Part shown: positions 50,382 to 59,291 of the stretch, in pieces
Layout of the letters: each line of letters opens with the position of its first letter
How positions within the stretch are numbered: position 1 is the stretch's first letter
NCBI GenBank assembly: GCA_035652075.1
Contig: DASREL010000107.1
Span: 1-64,000, forward strand
Source of the DNA: Gp6-AA45 sp035652075
Lineage (GTDB): Bacteria > Acidobacteriota > Vicinamibacteria > Vicinamibacterales > CAVVIG01
Reading direction: 5' to 3'
Length of the DNA stretch: 64,000 nt
Position numbers and translations under genes: made by a program
Notes under the pieces: generated by a model
What the model was told of the DNA's origin: nothing
Database searches by the model: none
What the model saw: the letters and a program-made list of their open reading frames with translations, nothing else

Positions 50382-50741
50382 ATGATTCGACACAAGCCGG
50401 AGCAGCAGCGGTTCGAACTGCTGCATGGGACCCTCGACATGCTGGTGCTGCGCACGCTGCAGTGGGGGCCGCAGCACGGGTATGCGATCGGCAATGCGAT
50501 CCGCGCGCAGTCGTCCGAGGCGCTGCAGGTCGAGACCGGGTCGCTCTATCCCGCGCTGCACCGCCTCGAGAAGCTCGGATGCGTCAAGGCCGAGTGGGGC
50601 ATGACCGAGGGCAATCAACGAGCGAAGTTCTATCGGCTGACGCCGAAAGGCAAGAAGCAGTTGCTGCGCGAGCAGGAACACTGGAGCGATCTCGTCGCAG
50701 CGATCGGCCGCGTCATGAACCCGGAGCCTGCGAAGGAGTGA
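50382..50741 (+). CDS. PadR-family transcriptional regulator
   Basis: A 119-residue PadR protein (FELLHGTLDMLVLRTLQWGPQHGYAI, ETGSLYPALHRLEKLGCV, KFYRLTPKGKKQLL), paralogous to that at 42878. No ribosome binding site is evident between the operator and ATG, so the mRNA may be leaderless. It is three bases from the permease gene. Confidence 0.92.
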   Translation: MIRHKPEQQRFELLHGTLDMLVLRTLQWGPQHGYAIGNAIRAQSSEALQVETGSLYPALHRLEKLGCVKAEWGMTEGNQRAKFYRLTPKGKKQLLREQEHWSDLVAAIGRVMNPEPAKE

Positions 50742-50744
50742 CCG

Positions 50745-53399
50745 ATGCGTCGCCGCGACGTTGACGAAGAGATTCAATCGCACCTCGCGATGGCCGTTCG
50801 CGATCGGATTGCCGCCGGCGAAGATCCGGCGAGCGCCGAGCTCGCCGCCATCCGCGAATTCGGCAACGTCACGCTGACGAGCGAAGCGACCAAGTCGGTC
50901 TGGCGCCGCGGATGGGAAGTCGTCGCGGCCGACGTCTGGCAGGACGTGTGCTATGCGGCGCGGCTGCTGCGGCGCAGCCCGATGTTCTCAGGCGTCGTCG
51001 TGATGGTCCTCGGTCTCGGCATCGGCGCGAACGCCACCGTCTTTACCCTCTTCAAGGCGATCTTCCTCAAGCCGCTGCCCGGCGTCGTCGCGCCGGCCGA
51101 CTTGCAGGCCATCGTCGCGCGCAGCAGCGGCGGGCGGACGGTCGGCTTGTCGTATCCCGACTACGAGTACTTGCGCGATCACCAGCACGTCTTCAGCAAC
51201 GTGACCGCGTCAGGCATGAGTTCCTTCAACCTCGGCATTGGCAATCGTGCCGAACGTGTCTGGGGCGAGATGGTGACCGGCAACTACTTCGAGATGCTCG
51301 GCGTCCGCGCCAGCCTCGGGCGGACGCTGATGCCGTCGGACAACGTCGCACCCGGACAGCATCCCGTCGCGGTGATCACCGACGGCCTGTGGCGGCGCGC
51401 GTTCAGCGCCGATCCCGCGATCGTCGGCCAGACGATCCACATCAACGCGCACCCGCTGACGGTTGTCGGCGTCCTCGAGCCGGCGTTTCACGGAACCGTC
51501 GTCAGCCTCGTGATGGATATCTTCATTCCGGCGATGGAGCAGCCGGTCATCGCCGCGGCATTCCGGCCCGTGGGCACACCGCAGGCGCCGGTCGGCACCG
51601 GAATGTTGCGGCAGCGGAACACGCAGTGGGTGATGGTGCTGGGGCGGCCAAGCCCTGGTGTGTCGCTCGCGCAGTCGGCCGCCGACGTGCGCGTGCTCGC
51701 GGCGCAATTGGCCGCCGACAATCCGACCGCCGACTTCAGCCAACGCGCTGAAGTCCTGCCGTTGTGGCGGTCGCCGTACGGCGCGCAAACGTACTTGCTG
51801 CCGGTCGTGATCCTCCTCGGCGTGATGGGCGGCGTGATTCTGCTGATCGTGTGCGCGAACGTCGCCAACCTCGTGCTCGCCCGCGGGCTGACACGCCGTG
51901 GAGAGATCGCGGTTCGAACGGCGCTCGGCGCCGCGCGCGCACGCGTCATGCGGCTGCTGCTGATCGAAAACGTCATCCTCGCTGTTCCGGGCGCGCTCGC
52001 CGGCATCGTGCTCGCGCGGGCGCTGCTGCCGCTCGCGTCCTTCGGGTCCACGCCGATTGCGCCGATGCAGGTGGAGCTCGATCTCTCGACGGATCGGCTC
52101 GTGACGGCGTACGCGCTCGCCTTGTCGTGCGCGAGCGCGGTCGTCTTTGGATTCGTCCCGGCGTTTCGGATCTCGCGCGTGAATCTGGCCGACGTGATGA
52201 AGGACGAGCTGTCGCCGCGCGGCGCGGGCCGCACCCGACTGCGAAGCGCGCTCGTCGTCGTGCAGCTGGCGATGTCGGTGCTGCTGCTCGTCGGGGCGGC
52301 GCTCGTCTTGCGCAGCTTGAACGCATCGCGGACGGCAAACGTCGGGTTCGATCCAAACGGCGTCGTATCGCTGTCGCTCGATCTCAAGCCGAATGGGTAC
52401 GACGAGGCGCGCGGACGTGTGTTTTACCAGCAACTGCTCGACAACGTGCGCGCGATGCCGCGCGTCGAAGCCGCGACGGTGGCGGCCTACCTGCCGTTGA
52501 CGCTGGTCGACGGTTCGTCGTGGAGCGTGACCGTCGAGAAATACGTACGACGCAAAGACGAAGACTTGAGCTTCCTGTACAACATCATCTCGCCCGGGTA
52601 CTTCGAAACGCTGCGCGTCGGTCTCGTGGCCGGCCGCGTGTTCGACCGCCGCGACGACACGGCGGGACCGCTCGTCGCGATCGTCAACGACACGATGGCG
52701 AAGCGATTCTGGAAGACACCGGAGGCCGCGCTCGGCCAGCGGATTCGCGTGGTCAACCAATGGCGCACGATCGTCGGCGTCGCGAAGGATCTCAAGTACG
52801 CGCGGGTGACCGAGAGCCCGCGTCCCTATTTCTATCTGCCGCAGGCACAGCAGTATTTCTCGAACATGACGCTTCAGGTACGCGCCGGCGATTCGGCCAA
52901 CGACCTGATTGCACGCCTACGGCCAGTCGTGCAGGCGATGGATCCGAACCTGCCGATTCTCGAGGCGCGTCCGCTGAGCGAGCAGGTGCGCGTCGCCCTC
53001 GCCGGGTACGAGCTCGCGGCGGGCACGCTCATCGTCTTTGGTGTGATGGCGATCGGGCTCGCGGCGATCGGTTTGTACGGTCTTGTGGCCTACGCGGTTG
53101 AACAGAACCGCCACGAACTCGGCATCTGCCTCGCGCTCGGCGCATCGCGCGCCGACGTGCTGCGCCGATTCCTGGTGCGCGGCCTGCGCCTGGGGACCAT
53201 CGGCGCCGCGATCGGCGTCCTCGGCGCATTTGCCACGACGCGGCTGATGTCGAGCGTTCTGTACGGGGTCAGCGCCGCCGATCCGCGTTCGTTTGCGTTT
53301 GGTGTCGCCACCGTGATGACCATCACGGTGATCGCGTCGTTCCTGCCCGCGTGGCGGGCATCGCGGACCGATCCGGTGACAGCACTTCGAAGGCACTGA
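50745..53399 (+). CDS. ADOP-type MacB/FtsX permease
   Basis: An 884-residue second ADOP protein with the same plan as the one at 43253: N-terminal VDEEIQSHLAMAVRDRIAAG, MacB core, FtsX block (LTRRGEIAVRTALGAARARV), second core and final FtsX block (HELGICLALGASRADVLRRF). It is controlled by the palindromic operator through its own PadR. No ATPase is adjacent. The stop lies beside the GGCTRAAGCC element. Confidence 0.92.
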   Translation: MRRRDVDEEIQSHLAMAVRDRIAAGEDPASAELAAIREFGNVTLTSEATKSVWRRGWEVVAADVWQDVCYAARLLRRSPMFSGVVVMVLGLGIGANATVFTLFKAIFLKPLPGVVAPADLQAIVARSSGGRTVGLSYPDYEYLRDHQHVFSNVTASGMSSFNLGIGNRAERVWGEMVTGNYFEMLGVRASLGRTLMPSDNVAPGQHPVAVITDGLWRRAFSADPAIVGQTIHINAHPLTVVGVLEPAFHGTVVSLVMDIFIPAMEQPVIAAAFRPVGTPQAPVGTGMLRQRNTQWVMVLGRPSPGVSLAQSAADVRVLAAQLAADNPTADFSQRAEVLPLWRSPYGAQTYLLPVVILLGVMGGVILLIVCANVANLVLARGLTRRGEIAVRTALGAARARVMRLLLIENVILAVPGALAGIVLARALLPLASFGSTPIAPMQVELDLSTDRLVTAYALALSCASAVVFGFVPAFRISRVNLADVMKDELSPRGAGRTRLRSALVVVQLAMSVLLLVGAALVLRSLNASRTANVGFDPNGVVSLSLDLKPNGYDEARGRVFYQQLLDNVRAMPRVEAATVAAYLPLTLVDGSSWSVTVEKYVRRKDEDLSFLYNIISPGYFETLRVGLVAGRVFDRRDDTAGPLVAIVNDTMAKRFWKTPEAALGQRIRVVNQWRTIVGVAKDLKYARVTESPRPYFYLPQAQQYFSNMTLQVRAGDSANDLIARLRPVVQAMDPNLPILEARPLSEQVRVALAGYELAAGTLIVFGVMAIGLAAIGLYGLVAYAVEQNRHELGICLALGASRADVLRRFLVRGLRLGTIGAAIGVLGAFATTRLMSSVLYGVSAADPRSFAFGVATVMTITVIASFLPAWRASRTDPVTALRRH

Positions 53400-53439
53400 C
53401 GCTCGGCTGAAGCCTTCGCGCTACGGGACGACCACCACG
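53400..53439. repeat. CGCTCGGCTRAAGCC element, copy 2, with tandem CGCTACGGGACGAC
   Basis: The first 22 bases match 32854-32875. They run into two direct copies of CGCTACGGGACGAC about 22 bases apart; the second copy is the 3' end, including the stop codon, of the minus-strand VWA gene. It lies between convergent genes and could act as a transcription end. Confidence 0.6.
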
Positions 53440-55515
53440 CTACGGGACGACGACGACCGGCGCCCGCCAGAACGTGGCCTTCGACTCGCCTGGCTCGAGG
53501 ACGCTGACCTGCACGTCGTATCGTCCGACCGCCAACTCGTCGAGCGGGACGCTGAAGCGCAGCGGCATCGCCTTAGTCTTCGGATCGACTTCGCCGATGA
53601 TCGCGAGCGGCGCCGTCTCGAGCGCCTTCGTCGCTCCTCGATAAAACGTCACGAACGCGACGAGCGGCTGCGTCGTGGCCTCGCTCCGTTCGTACGCCTG
53701 CAGGAACACATACAGGTCCTTGCTTTTGCTGAACACGCGCGTGACGCTCGGCAGGAGCTTCGCGCCGTCGAAAACGAGTGGATTGACGGTTTCGACGTCC
53801 TTCTTCACGGAGTAAATCGCCTGCGCAAGCGGCACGCGCTGGCTGCCGAGGACGACGGAACTGATCGGGACGCGCGCGGTTTCGCGATTCAGATTCGGGA
53901 TCGTGAAGTTCGCCTGATAGGTGCCGATGCGGCCCGTTTCGGCGTCGCGAGCCAGCACCTTGATCACGTACTTGCCAGGCAGCAACGTGAATCCCGTTTC
54001 GTACTGGACCGGATGCTTTGCCAGATCCTGCGCCGTCTGATCGGTCAGCTTGATGTCCAGCTTGTCGCGGACGTTCTGCATTGTCACGCCGTAGTCGTCC
54101 TTCACCTCGCCGATGAAGTCGATTTCGGTGCGCGCGGCGCCGCGACGACGCGCGAGCGCCAGTTCGCTGCCCGGAATCTTGACTGACACCGGCACGAAGT
54201 ACTCGGCGCGATTCAACTGGAAGTAATTGATTTCCATCGCGACAGGGATGTCGGTGACGGGGTTCTCGAGCATCAGCGCTTCTTCGAGCTGGCGCTCCTT
54301 GTCGGCCGCGGTGAATTTCCCGAACTCGCGGTCAGCGAAGTAACCCTCGCGGTAGGCGAGATCGCCGGCGAGTCCATTGCGCAGTGCCACTTTGACGCGG
54401 TGGAACTTGCCGTCGAGGGCCGGATGTGTGCTCGTGTAGCCGAGGATGTAATAGCTCGACAGCGACTGCGACGCCTGCACGATCCCTTGCGACAGATCGT
54501 TGTTGTCGAATAGCGCCTTGCCGCCCGTATCTTTCGCTAACGCGTACAGCGTGTCCTGCGACCGTTGAAACTGGTTGAGCCGTGTGTTGGCTGACTGACC
54601 GGTCAGCATGCCGATCCCACGCGGCGAGGCTTGCGTCGCGTCGCCAAGAGGCGCCTCGGCGACGAGGCCGCGGGCGTCGACCGGAAAGATGGCGACGTTC
54701 GCGCGCGTGGCGGCGTTGATCGTGGCGCGCAGTTGCGCCTGATTGTCGACGCCGTTCAGCCGCAGTCCGCTCGAGAAGTACACGAGCGATTTCTGCTCGG
54801 GCAGCGACCGCAGCATCGTCGCGGCCGTCTGCAGCGCCGACAGCTGCCGATCGGTGTTCAGAATATTGAACTCCGCATCGTCTTGGCCGAATGCGCTGCC
54901 GACGTCAGTCTCCTGGTCGGGCAGGTCGCTCGCATCGCGCGACTCGCCGTAAATCAACGTCTCGACGACTTGCTGGAGCGCCGCGCGGTCGCCGTTGAAA
55001 TCCGTTTTGACGCGGACCGCGCCGTTCTGGAACGTCAGGATCGCGACAAGGTCCTGCGGCCGGATCTGCTCGGCGAGATATTTCCGTGCGGCGGTGAATG
55101 CGCGCATCTGATCGGGCGGCGGCATCGAACTGAGATCGAAATACAGAACGATCAGCCGCCGATCGCGATAGCGAATGGCCCCGGCCGTCGAGGCGGCGAT
55201 GGTCGGTTGCACCGCTGGCGCAGCGCTCGCGGCGCGCGGTGGAGGCGGCGGCGCCGGCGGCAGCGGACGATCGACGGCCGGATCGATCTCGATGCGCTGA
55301 AAGGCGACTTGCGAGATCGTCTGCGGCTCGCCGTCTTCGGTGAGCACGAAGTCGTTCGCGGTGAGCCCATCGATGGGTTTGCCCTGTTTGTCGGTGACCG
55401 TCACGTCGACCACGTTCAGGCGTGCGCCGCTTCTGAAGACCGGCGTCTGGCCGGGTTGCTGCGCTGCGACGAGCGCGGACCCGCACGCGATCAACACAAG
55501 CACGCGACGCAGCAT
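53440..55515 (-). CDS. acidobacterial-type VWA-domain protein
   Basis: A 691-residue exported protein of the TIGR03436 VWFA-related group common in Acidobacteria. The signal peptide is about 1-19 (VLIACGSALVAAQQ). An N-terminal beta segment (VDVTVTDKQGKPIDGLTAND) comes before a Pro-rich linker and a VWA domain (about 118-330, LIVLYFDLSS, VYFSSGLRLNG) with an incomplete metal site, then a long beta-rich C-terminal half. It starts by a one-base overlap with the barrel gene (TGATG). A role in surface adhesion or assembly with that barrel is likely but unproven. Confidence 0.87.
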   Translation of the reverse strand: MLRRVLVLIACGSALVAAQQPGQTPVFRSGARLNVVDVTVTDKQGKPIDGLTANDFVLTEDGEPQTISQVAFQRIEIDPAVDRPLPPAPPPPPRAASAAPAVQPTIAASTAGAIRYRDRRLIVLYFDLSSMPPPDQMRAFTAARKYLAEQIRPQDLVAILTFQNGAVRVKTDFNGDRAALQQVVETLIYGESRDASDLPDQETDVGSAFGQDDAEFNILNTDRQLSALQTAATMLRSLPEQKSLVYFSSGLRLNGVDNQAQLRATINAATRANVAIFPVDARGLVAEAPLGDATQASPRGIGMLTGQSANTRLNQFQRSQDTLYALAKDTGGKALFDNNDLSQGIVQASQSLSSYYILGYTSTHPALDGKFHRVKVALRNGLAGDLAYREGYFADREFGKFTAADKERQLEEALMLENPVTDIPVAMEINYFQLNRAEYFVPVSVKIPGSELALARRRGAARTEIDFIGEVKDDYGVTMQNVRDKLDIKLTDQTAQDLAKHPVQYETGFTLLPGKYVIKVLARDAETGRIGTYQANFTIPNLNRETARVPISSVVLGSQRVPLAQAIYSVKKDVETVNPLVFDGAKLLPSVTRVFSKSKDLYVFLQAYERSEATTQPLVAFVTFYRGATKALETAPLAIIGEVDPKTKAMPLRFSVPLDELAVGRYDVQVSVLEPGESKATFWRAPVVVVP

Positions 55516-58436
55516 CAGAATCGCACTCGCAGCGTGCTGCTCAATTTGCGCATCGCGTTCGCCTGGATCGGCAACCCGAATTGCGGACTGCCGACGATGG
55601 TGTTGAGACCTGTGTAGGTGACGTGATTCAGGATGTTCGTGGCGTCGACGCGCCAATCGAGCGACCAGCGGCCGCTGCCGAGAAACGACCGTCCTGCGCC
55701 CGCGTCGAGCGAAAACTGCGACGGCCCGCGGATCGAATTGCGGCCAGCGGTGCCCCATTCTCCGCGTGCCGGCGCGACGAAGGCGCCGCCGTTCGCATCG
55801 CCGCGAATCGATCCGGTGATCGCGGTGCCGGGTACCGAGGTCAGGAAGACCGGCGTGAGCGGCAGGCCGCTGCCCACGGTCAGCTGACTGGTCAGCGTCC
55901 ACCCTTTGAGCAGCGCGCCACGCAGGCCGTCGACGAGCGCGCCGCCAGAGACGCCGACGCCGGAGGTGTATTGGAAATTCGCCGTGACGAGATGCCGTTG
56001 ATCGAACGTCGACGGCGCGCGCTCGGCGTCCAGATGCAGCCAGTCCTGCGCGATTGCCGATCCGTTCATGCTGGCGCCCAGAAATGCCGCTGCTGCATCA
56101 TCGGTCGATTTCGAGAGCGTGTACTGCACCGATGCCGCGAGGCCGTTGCGGAGGCGCCGCCGCAGTTGCAGCTGCGCCGCGTTCCGGTCCGATGTGCCAT
56201 TCGACGCGAGATACACGAAACCCGACGGGCACGCCGGACAGGGATTCGCGGCGCCGATTGGATACGTGTTGGGCAGTGACTCCTGAAGCAGATGCGTCCC
56301 GTGCGTGCCGAGGTACGACGCCACGATCGTCAACGACGCCGGCAGATCGCGCTGCACGAGCAGTTGCCAGTTGTGCGCGTAGCCGACTCTGAAATCGCGA
56401 TCGACGGCAAAGGTGTTCGTCGCGGCCGCTCCGGATGTGGCGAAACCATTGGCGAGCGTCAGTGGATGCGTGGGGCTTGATTCGACGCTGAGCGTCGTCG
56501 ACAGCGGTGGTTGCTGCGCCAGCAAGAGATCGATTGCTGAATACACCGATGTGTTGCGGTAGATTCCGTAGCCGCCGCGGACGACGAGCGAGGATCCGGC
56601 CAACGGCCGCCACGCGACACCGACCCGCGGTTGAAACCCGCCGAAGTCCGCACGCAACGGATTGCTCGAGACCACCTGCGTCGCCGATGCGAAGTCCGGC
56701 GCCAGATTGAGATTCACCAGGCGTCCCAATTGCTCGGTGAACGGCGACTCGAACTCCCAGCGGACGCCGATGTTGGCGGTAAACGCCGGGCTGAGGCGCC
56801 AGTCGTCTGTCACGTACGCATCGGCGTTTGTGGCGCGCAGCAGCTTGTCGGCGTTGCCGTACGCAATCGCACTCGAATGGGGCAGTCCCAGCAGGAAATC
56901 GCCGACATCCGATCCGGTGGCAAAACCGGTGAACGTGAAGGCGCCGCGCGCGTTCTGCTGAGACGTGACGTCGAGCCGACGCAGCTTGACGTCGCCGCCA
57001 AACGTGACGTTGTGACGGCCGTGATTCCACAGCATTTCGCCGCCGACCGCATGCGTCTGGTCCCGGTTCGACGCGAACTGCGTGCTCGTCAGCGCCGCGA
57101 TCCCGCTCGAAAACGCCAGGTTCGGCGAGCCCCAATTCGCCGGGTCCTGGCTGTTGCCGGTGATGCCGGCGTCGCCTGAGACGTTCTGTCGAAACGCGAA
57201 GTACGGCGTCGCGTGCGTGATGAGCGTGGTGTACTGATATCGAAGCCGCAGCGTGAAGAACTGCGAGAACCGATGCGACCATGTCATCGGCGCATCGACG
57301 CCGGTGACGACGTTCGAATCGACGAACCCGAAGATGTTGGCGGCGTCCACCGAAGTCCGCTGAAAGGAGACGGTGCCATAGACCTGGTTCTTCTGTCCCA
57401 GCGTTTGGATGACACGTGTCTGCACTGCGTCTTGAATCGTCGTCGCGAGCACCGGTGCCTGGAAGTTGAATCCTCCTACGCCATCGACATTCGGCGTCGG
57501 ATAGAAATTCATCAGCGCGGCCGCTTGCGGGCTGATGCGCGAGGCGGGAATCACGTTGTTGGGAAATGGCCGTCCGGTCAACGGATCGGTAATGGGCGAA
57601 GAGAAGATGCCTCGGCGTTCATCGGTCGTCGGCACCAGCGTCGATTGCGTCGTCGCATCGTGGTTCGACGTGTGCTGATAGCCGAGGAATACATTCGCTT
57701 TCGTGCGGAGGCCGGGGATCTTGACGGGTCCCGCGAAGGACCCGACGGCTTGCGCGTCCGAGTACGACGGCTTTGGCGCGGGCTGATCCGTGAACGAGAA
57801 CGGCCGCGCGTCCCAGGCGGAGTTGCCGAAAATTACTCCGATGCCGCCGTTGTAGAGCGACCGCGCGCCGCGCCGGTTGTTGCCGAACGCGGCGAGCTGC
57901 GCGAACGGCGATGACGCGCTGTTGTTGACGCTGCCGTTGATCAGAAAGCCTTCGGCCGCATCGCCGGATCGATCGTCTCCGCCGGCGCCCGCCGCGATTG
58001 GCGCATCGGCCGCGCGCGTCGCCGTCACCGTGGCCCGTTGAAATCCTGCGCCGTTGGTGGCACGCGCCGTCAGCGACGGCGCACCGGTCTTCACCTCGTT
58101 CTTAACGACGTGGCCACTGGCGATCTGATCGAACGGCATGATCGTGAGCGCGAAGACCGGAGCCGGTGCGCCGGCTGCGACGACGATGTCCTGGCGTGCG
58201 GACATGAATCCAAGCATCGCGACGTCGATCGTCCACGGACCGTCGGTCAGGTCGGCGAATCGATAGGTGCCGTCCTCGTCCGTCACGGTCGCGTGCGATT
58301 CGCCGCCGTGCGTCGCGGTGACGGCGGCGCCGGGGACCGGCAGTCCCGCAAACGTCACCTGACCGCGGTGTTCCGCCGCTGACGCGGTGCCGGCAATCGC
58401 GCACGCGATCAGCAGACACGCCGTCTCAATTCGCAA
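55515..58436 (-). CDS. TonB-receptor/Oar-like outer-membrane barrel with carboxypeptidase-regulatory domain
   Basis: A 973-residue exported protein. It has a signal peptide (about 1-21), a carboxypeptidase regulatory-like Ig fold (about 22-105: GQVTFAGLPVPGAAVTA, DEDGTYRFADLTDGPW) and a very large beta barrel ending in MRKLSSTLRVRF with terminal Phe. This is the Oar/TonB-dependent-receptor-like plan of Acidobacteria. A clear TonB box is not seen. It overlaps the upstream DUF3738 gene by 11 bases and the VWA gene by one. Confidence 0.85.
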   Translation of the reverse strand: MRIETACLLIACAIAGTASAAEHRGQVTFAGLPVPGAAVTATHGGESHATVTDEDGTYRFADLTDGPWTIDVAMLGFMSARQDIVVAAGAPAPVFALTIMPFDQIASGHVVKNEVKTGAPSLTARATNGAGFQRATVTATRAADAPIAAGAGGDDRSGDAAEGFLINGSVNNSASSPFAQLAAFGNNRRGARSLYNGGIGVIFGNSAWDARPFSFTDQPAPKPSYSDAQAVGSFAGPVKIPGLRTKANVFLGYQHTSNHDATTQSTLVPTTDERRGIFSSPITDPLTGRPFPNNVIPASRISPQAAALMNFYPTPNVDGVGGFNFQAPVLATTIQDAVQTRVIQTLGQKNQVYGTVSFQRTSVDAANIFGFVDSNVVTGVDAPMTWSHRFSQFFTLRLRYQYTTLITHATPYFAFRQNVSGDAGITGNSQDPANWGSPNLAFSSGIAALTSTQFASNRDQTHAVGGEMLWNHGRHNVTFGGDVKLRRLDVTSQQNARGAFTFTGFATGSDVGDFLLGLPHSSAIAYGNADKLLRATNADAYVTDDWRLSPAFTANIGVRWEFESPFTEQLGRLVNLNLAPDFASATQVVSSNPLRADFGGFQPRVGVAWRPLAGSSLVVRGGYGIYRNTSVYSAIDLLLAQQPPLSTTLSVESSPTHPLTLANGFATSGAAATNTFAVDRDFRVGYAHNWQLLVQRDLPASLTIVASYLGTHGTHLLQESLPNTYPIGAANPCPACPSGFVYLASNGTSDRNAAQLQLRRRLRNGLAASVQYTLSKSTDDAAAAFLGASMNGSAIAQDWLHLDAERAPSTFDQRHLVTANFQYTSGVGVSGGALVDGLRGALLKGWTLTSQLTVGSGLPLTPVFLTSVPGTAITGSIRGDANGGAFVAPARGEWGTAGRNSIRGPSQFSLDAGAGRSFLGSGRWSLDWRVDATNILNHVTYTGLNTIVGSPQFGLPIQANAMRKLSSTLRVRF

Positions 58437-59283
58437 CCGGATGTTCCACCTTGTCGATCACGAGCACTTTGACCGGACCCTTCTGCGAATCGAGCTTCAG
58501 TCCCAGCTGCTCCTGCACCGCCGTGAACAGTGAAGGACCATTCGGATCGATCGCCACACCGTTGACGAGCGGTTCGGGCGCACCCGGCGGCCGCTGCGGC
58601 AGGTTGTCCGGCGTCCATGTCAGGTTCATGTCGTAGGCGCCAGCCAGCCCGGTTTTGTCGACGACCATGCGCCCGGCAAATTGCGACAGGACCGTCGCGA
58701 TTTGCGCGATCGGCGAGCTGCCGACGACCATGTTTCCAAATCCAATGCGGATGCCGCATGGCATCGGCTGCCCTGGCGCCGGAGGCGGCGGCGGCGCCGC
58801 GCCGCGGCCGCGTCCCGTCAGCGCCGCGCAATCGACGTTGGATTTCGTCAACTGCGGACCGAGCTTGCCGTCCGGCCGGTTCAACACGAGCGCGAAGATT
58901 GGCATCTCGCGTTCCTCGTCGTGGACGACGAGCTTGAAGCGATCCGCGAGCAGCGCGCGCATCATCAGCTGGATCGGTCCGACCTGCCCGGGCGGCGTGA
59001 GCGGCGCGACGAAACCGTCTTCGGCCTTTGCGTTGATGTCGAAGCGGTCGTTCGCGACCCAATCCGGTCCGCCGACGATCTGCGACTCCTGCAGACCGTA
59101 GGCGTTGCGGATCAGTTGTCGGAGCGACACGTTCGATGCGGTGAACCGACCGCCGGGCTGCATGCCCATCATCACGCGCCCATCGCCGGAGTTGTTCGGT
59201 TTGATCGACGCGACCTCGAATTGGGGAGTGCCCTGCGCGAGCGTCGCAGCGGCAAACGCCGCCAGCATCAGTGTTCTGATCAT
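58426..59283 (-). CDS. DUF3738 (TIGR03435) protein
   Basis: A 285-residue exported protein with a short signal peptide (MIRTLMLAAFAAATLAQG). It is one DUF3738 domain: FEVASIKPNNSGDGR, GGRFTASNVSLRQLIRNAYGL, GGPDWVANDRFDINAKA, LLADRFKLVVHDEERE and the C-terminal GPSLFTAVQEQLGLKLDSQKGPV block. The molecular function of the domain is unknown. It is a paralogue of the C-terminal part of the gene just upstream. Confidence 0.9.
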   Translation of the reverse strand: MIRTLMLAAFAAATLAQGTPQFEVASIKPNNSGDGRVMMGMQPGGRFTASNVSLRQLIRNAYGLQESQIVGGPDWVANDRFDINAKAEDGFVAPLTPPGQVGPIQLMMRALLADRFKLVVHDEEREMPIFALVLNRPDGKLGPQLTKSNVDCAALTGRGRGAAPPPPPAPGQPMPCGIRIGFGNMVVGSSPIAQIATVLSQFAGRMVVDKTGLAGAYDMNLTWTPDNLPQRPPGAPEPLVNGVAIDPNGPSLFTAVQEQLGLKLDSQKGPVKVLVIDKVEHPVAN

Positions 59284-59291
59284 GTTCGTTC

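Noticed and set aside
55515..58436. Siderophore receptor
   Set aside because: No TonB box or iron-uptake neighbours; the plan matches Oar-like barrels of unknown substrate.
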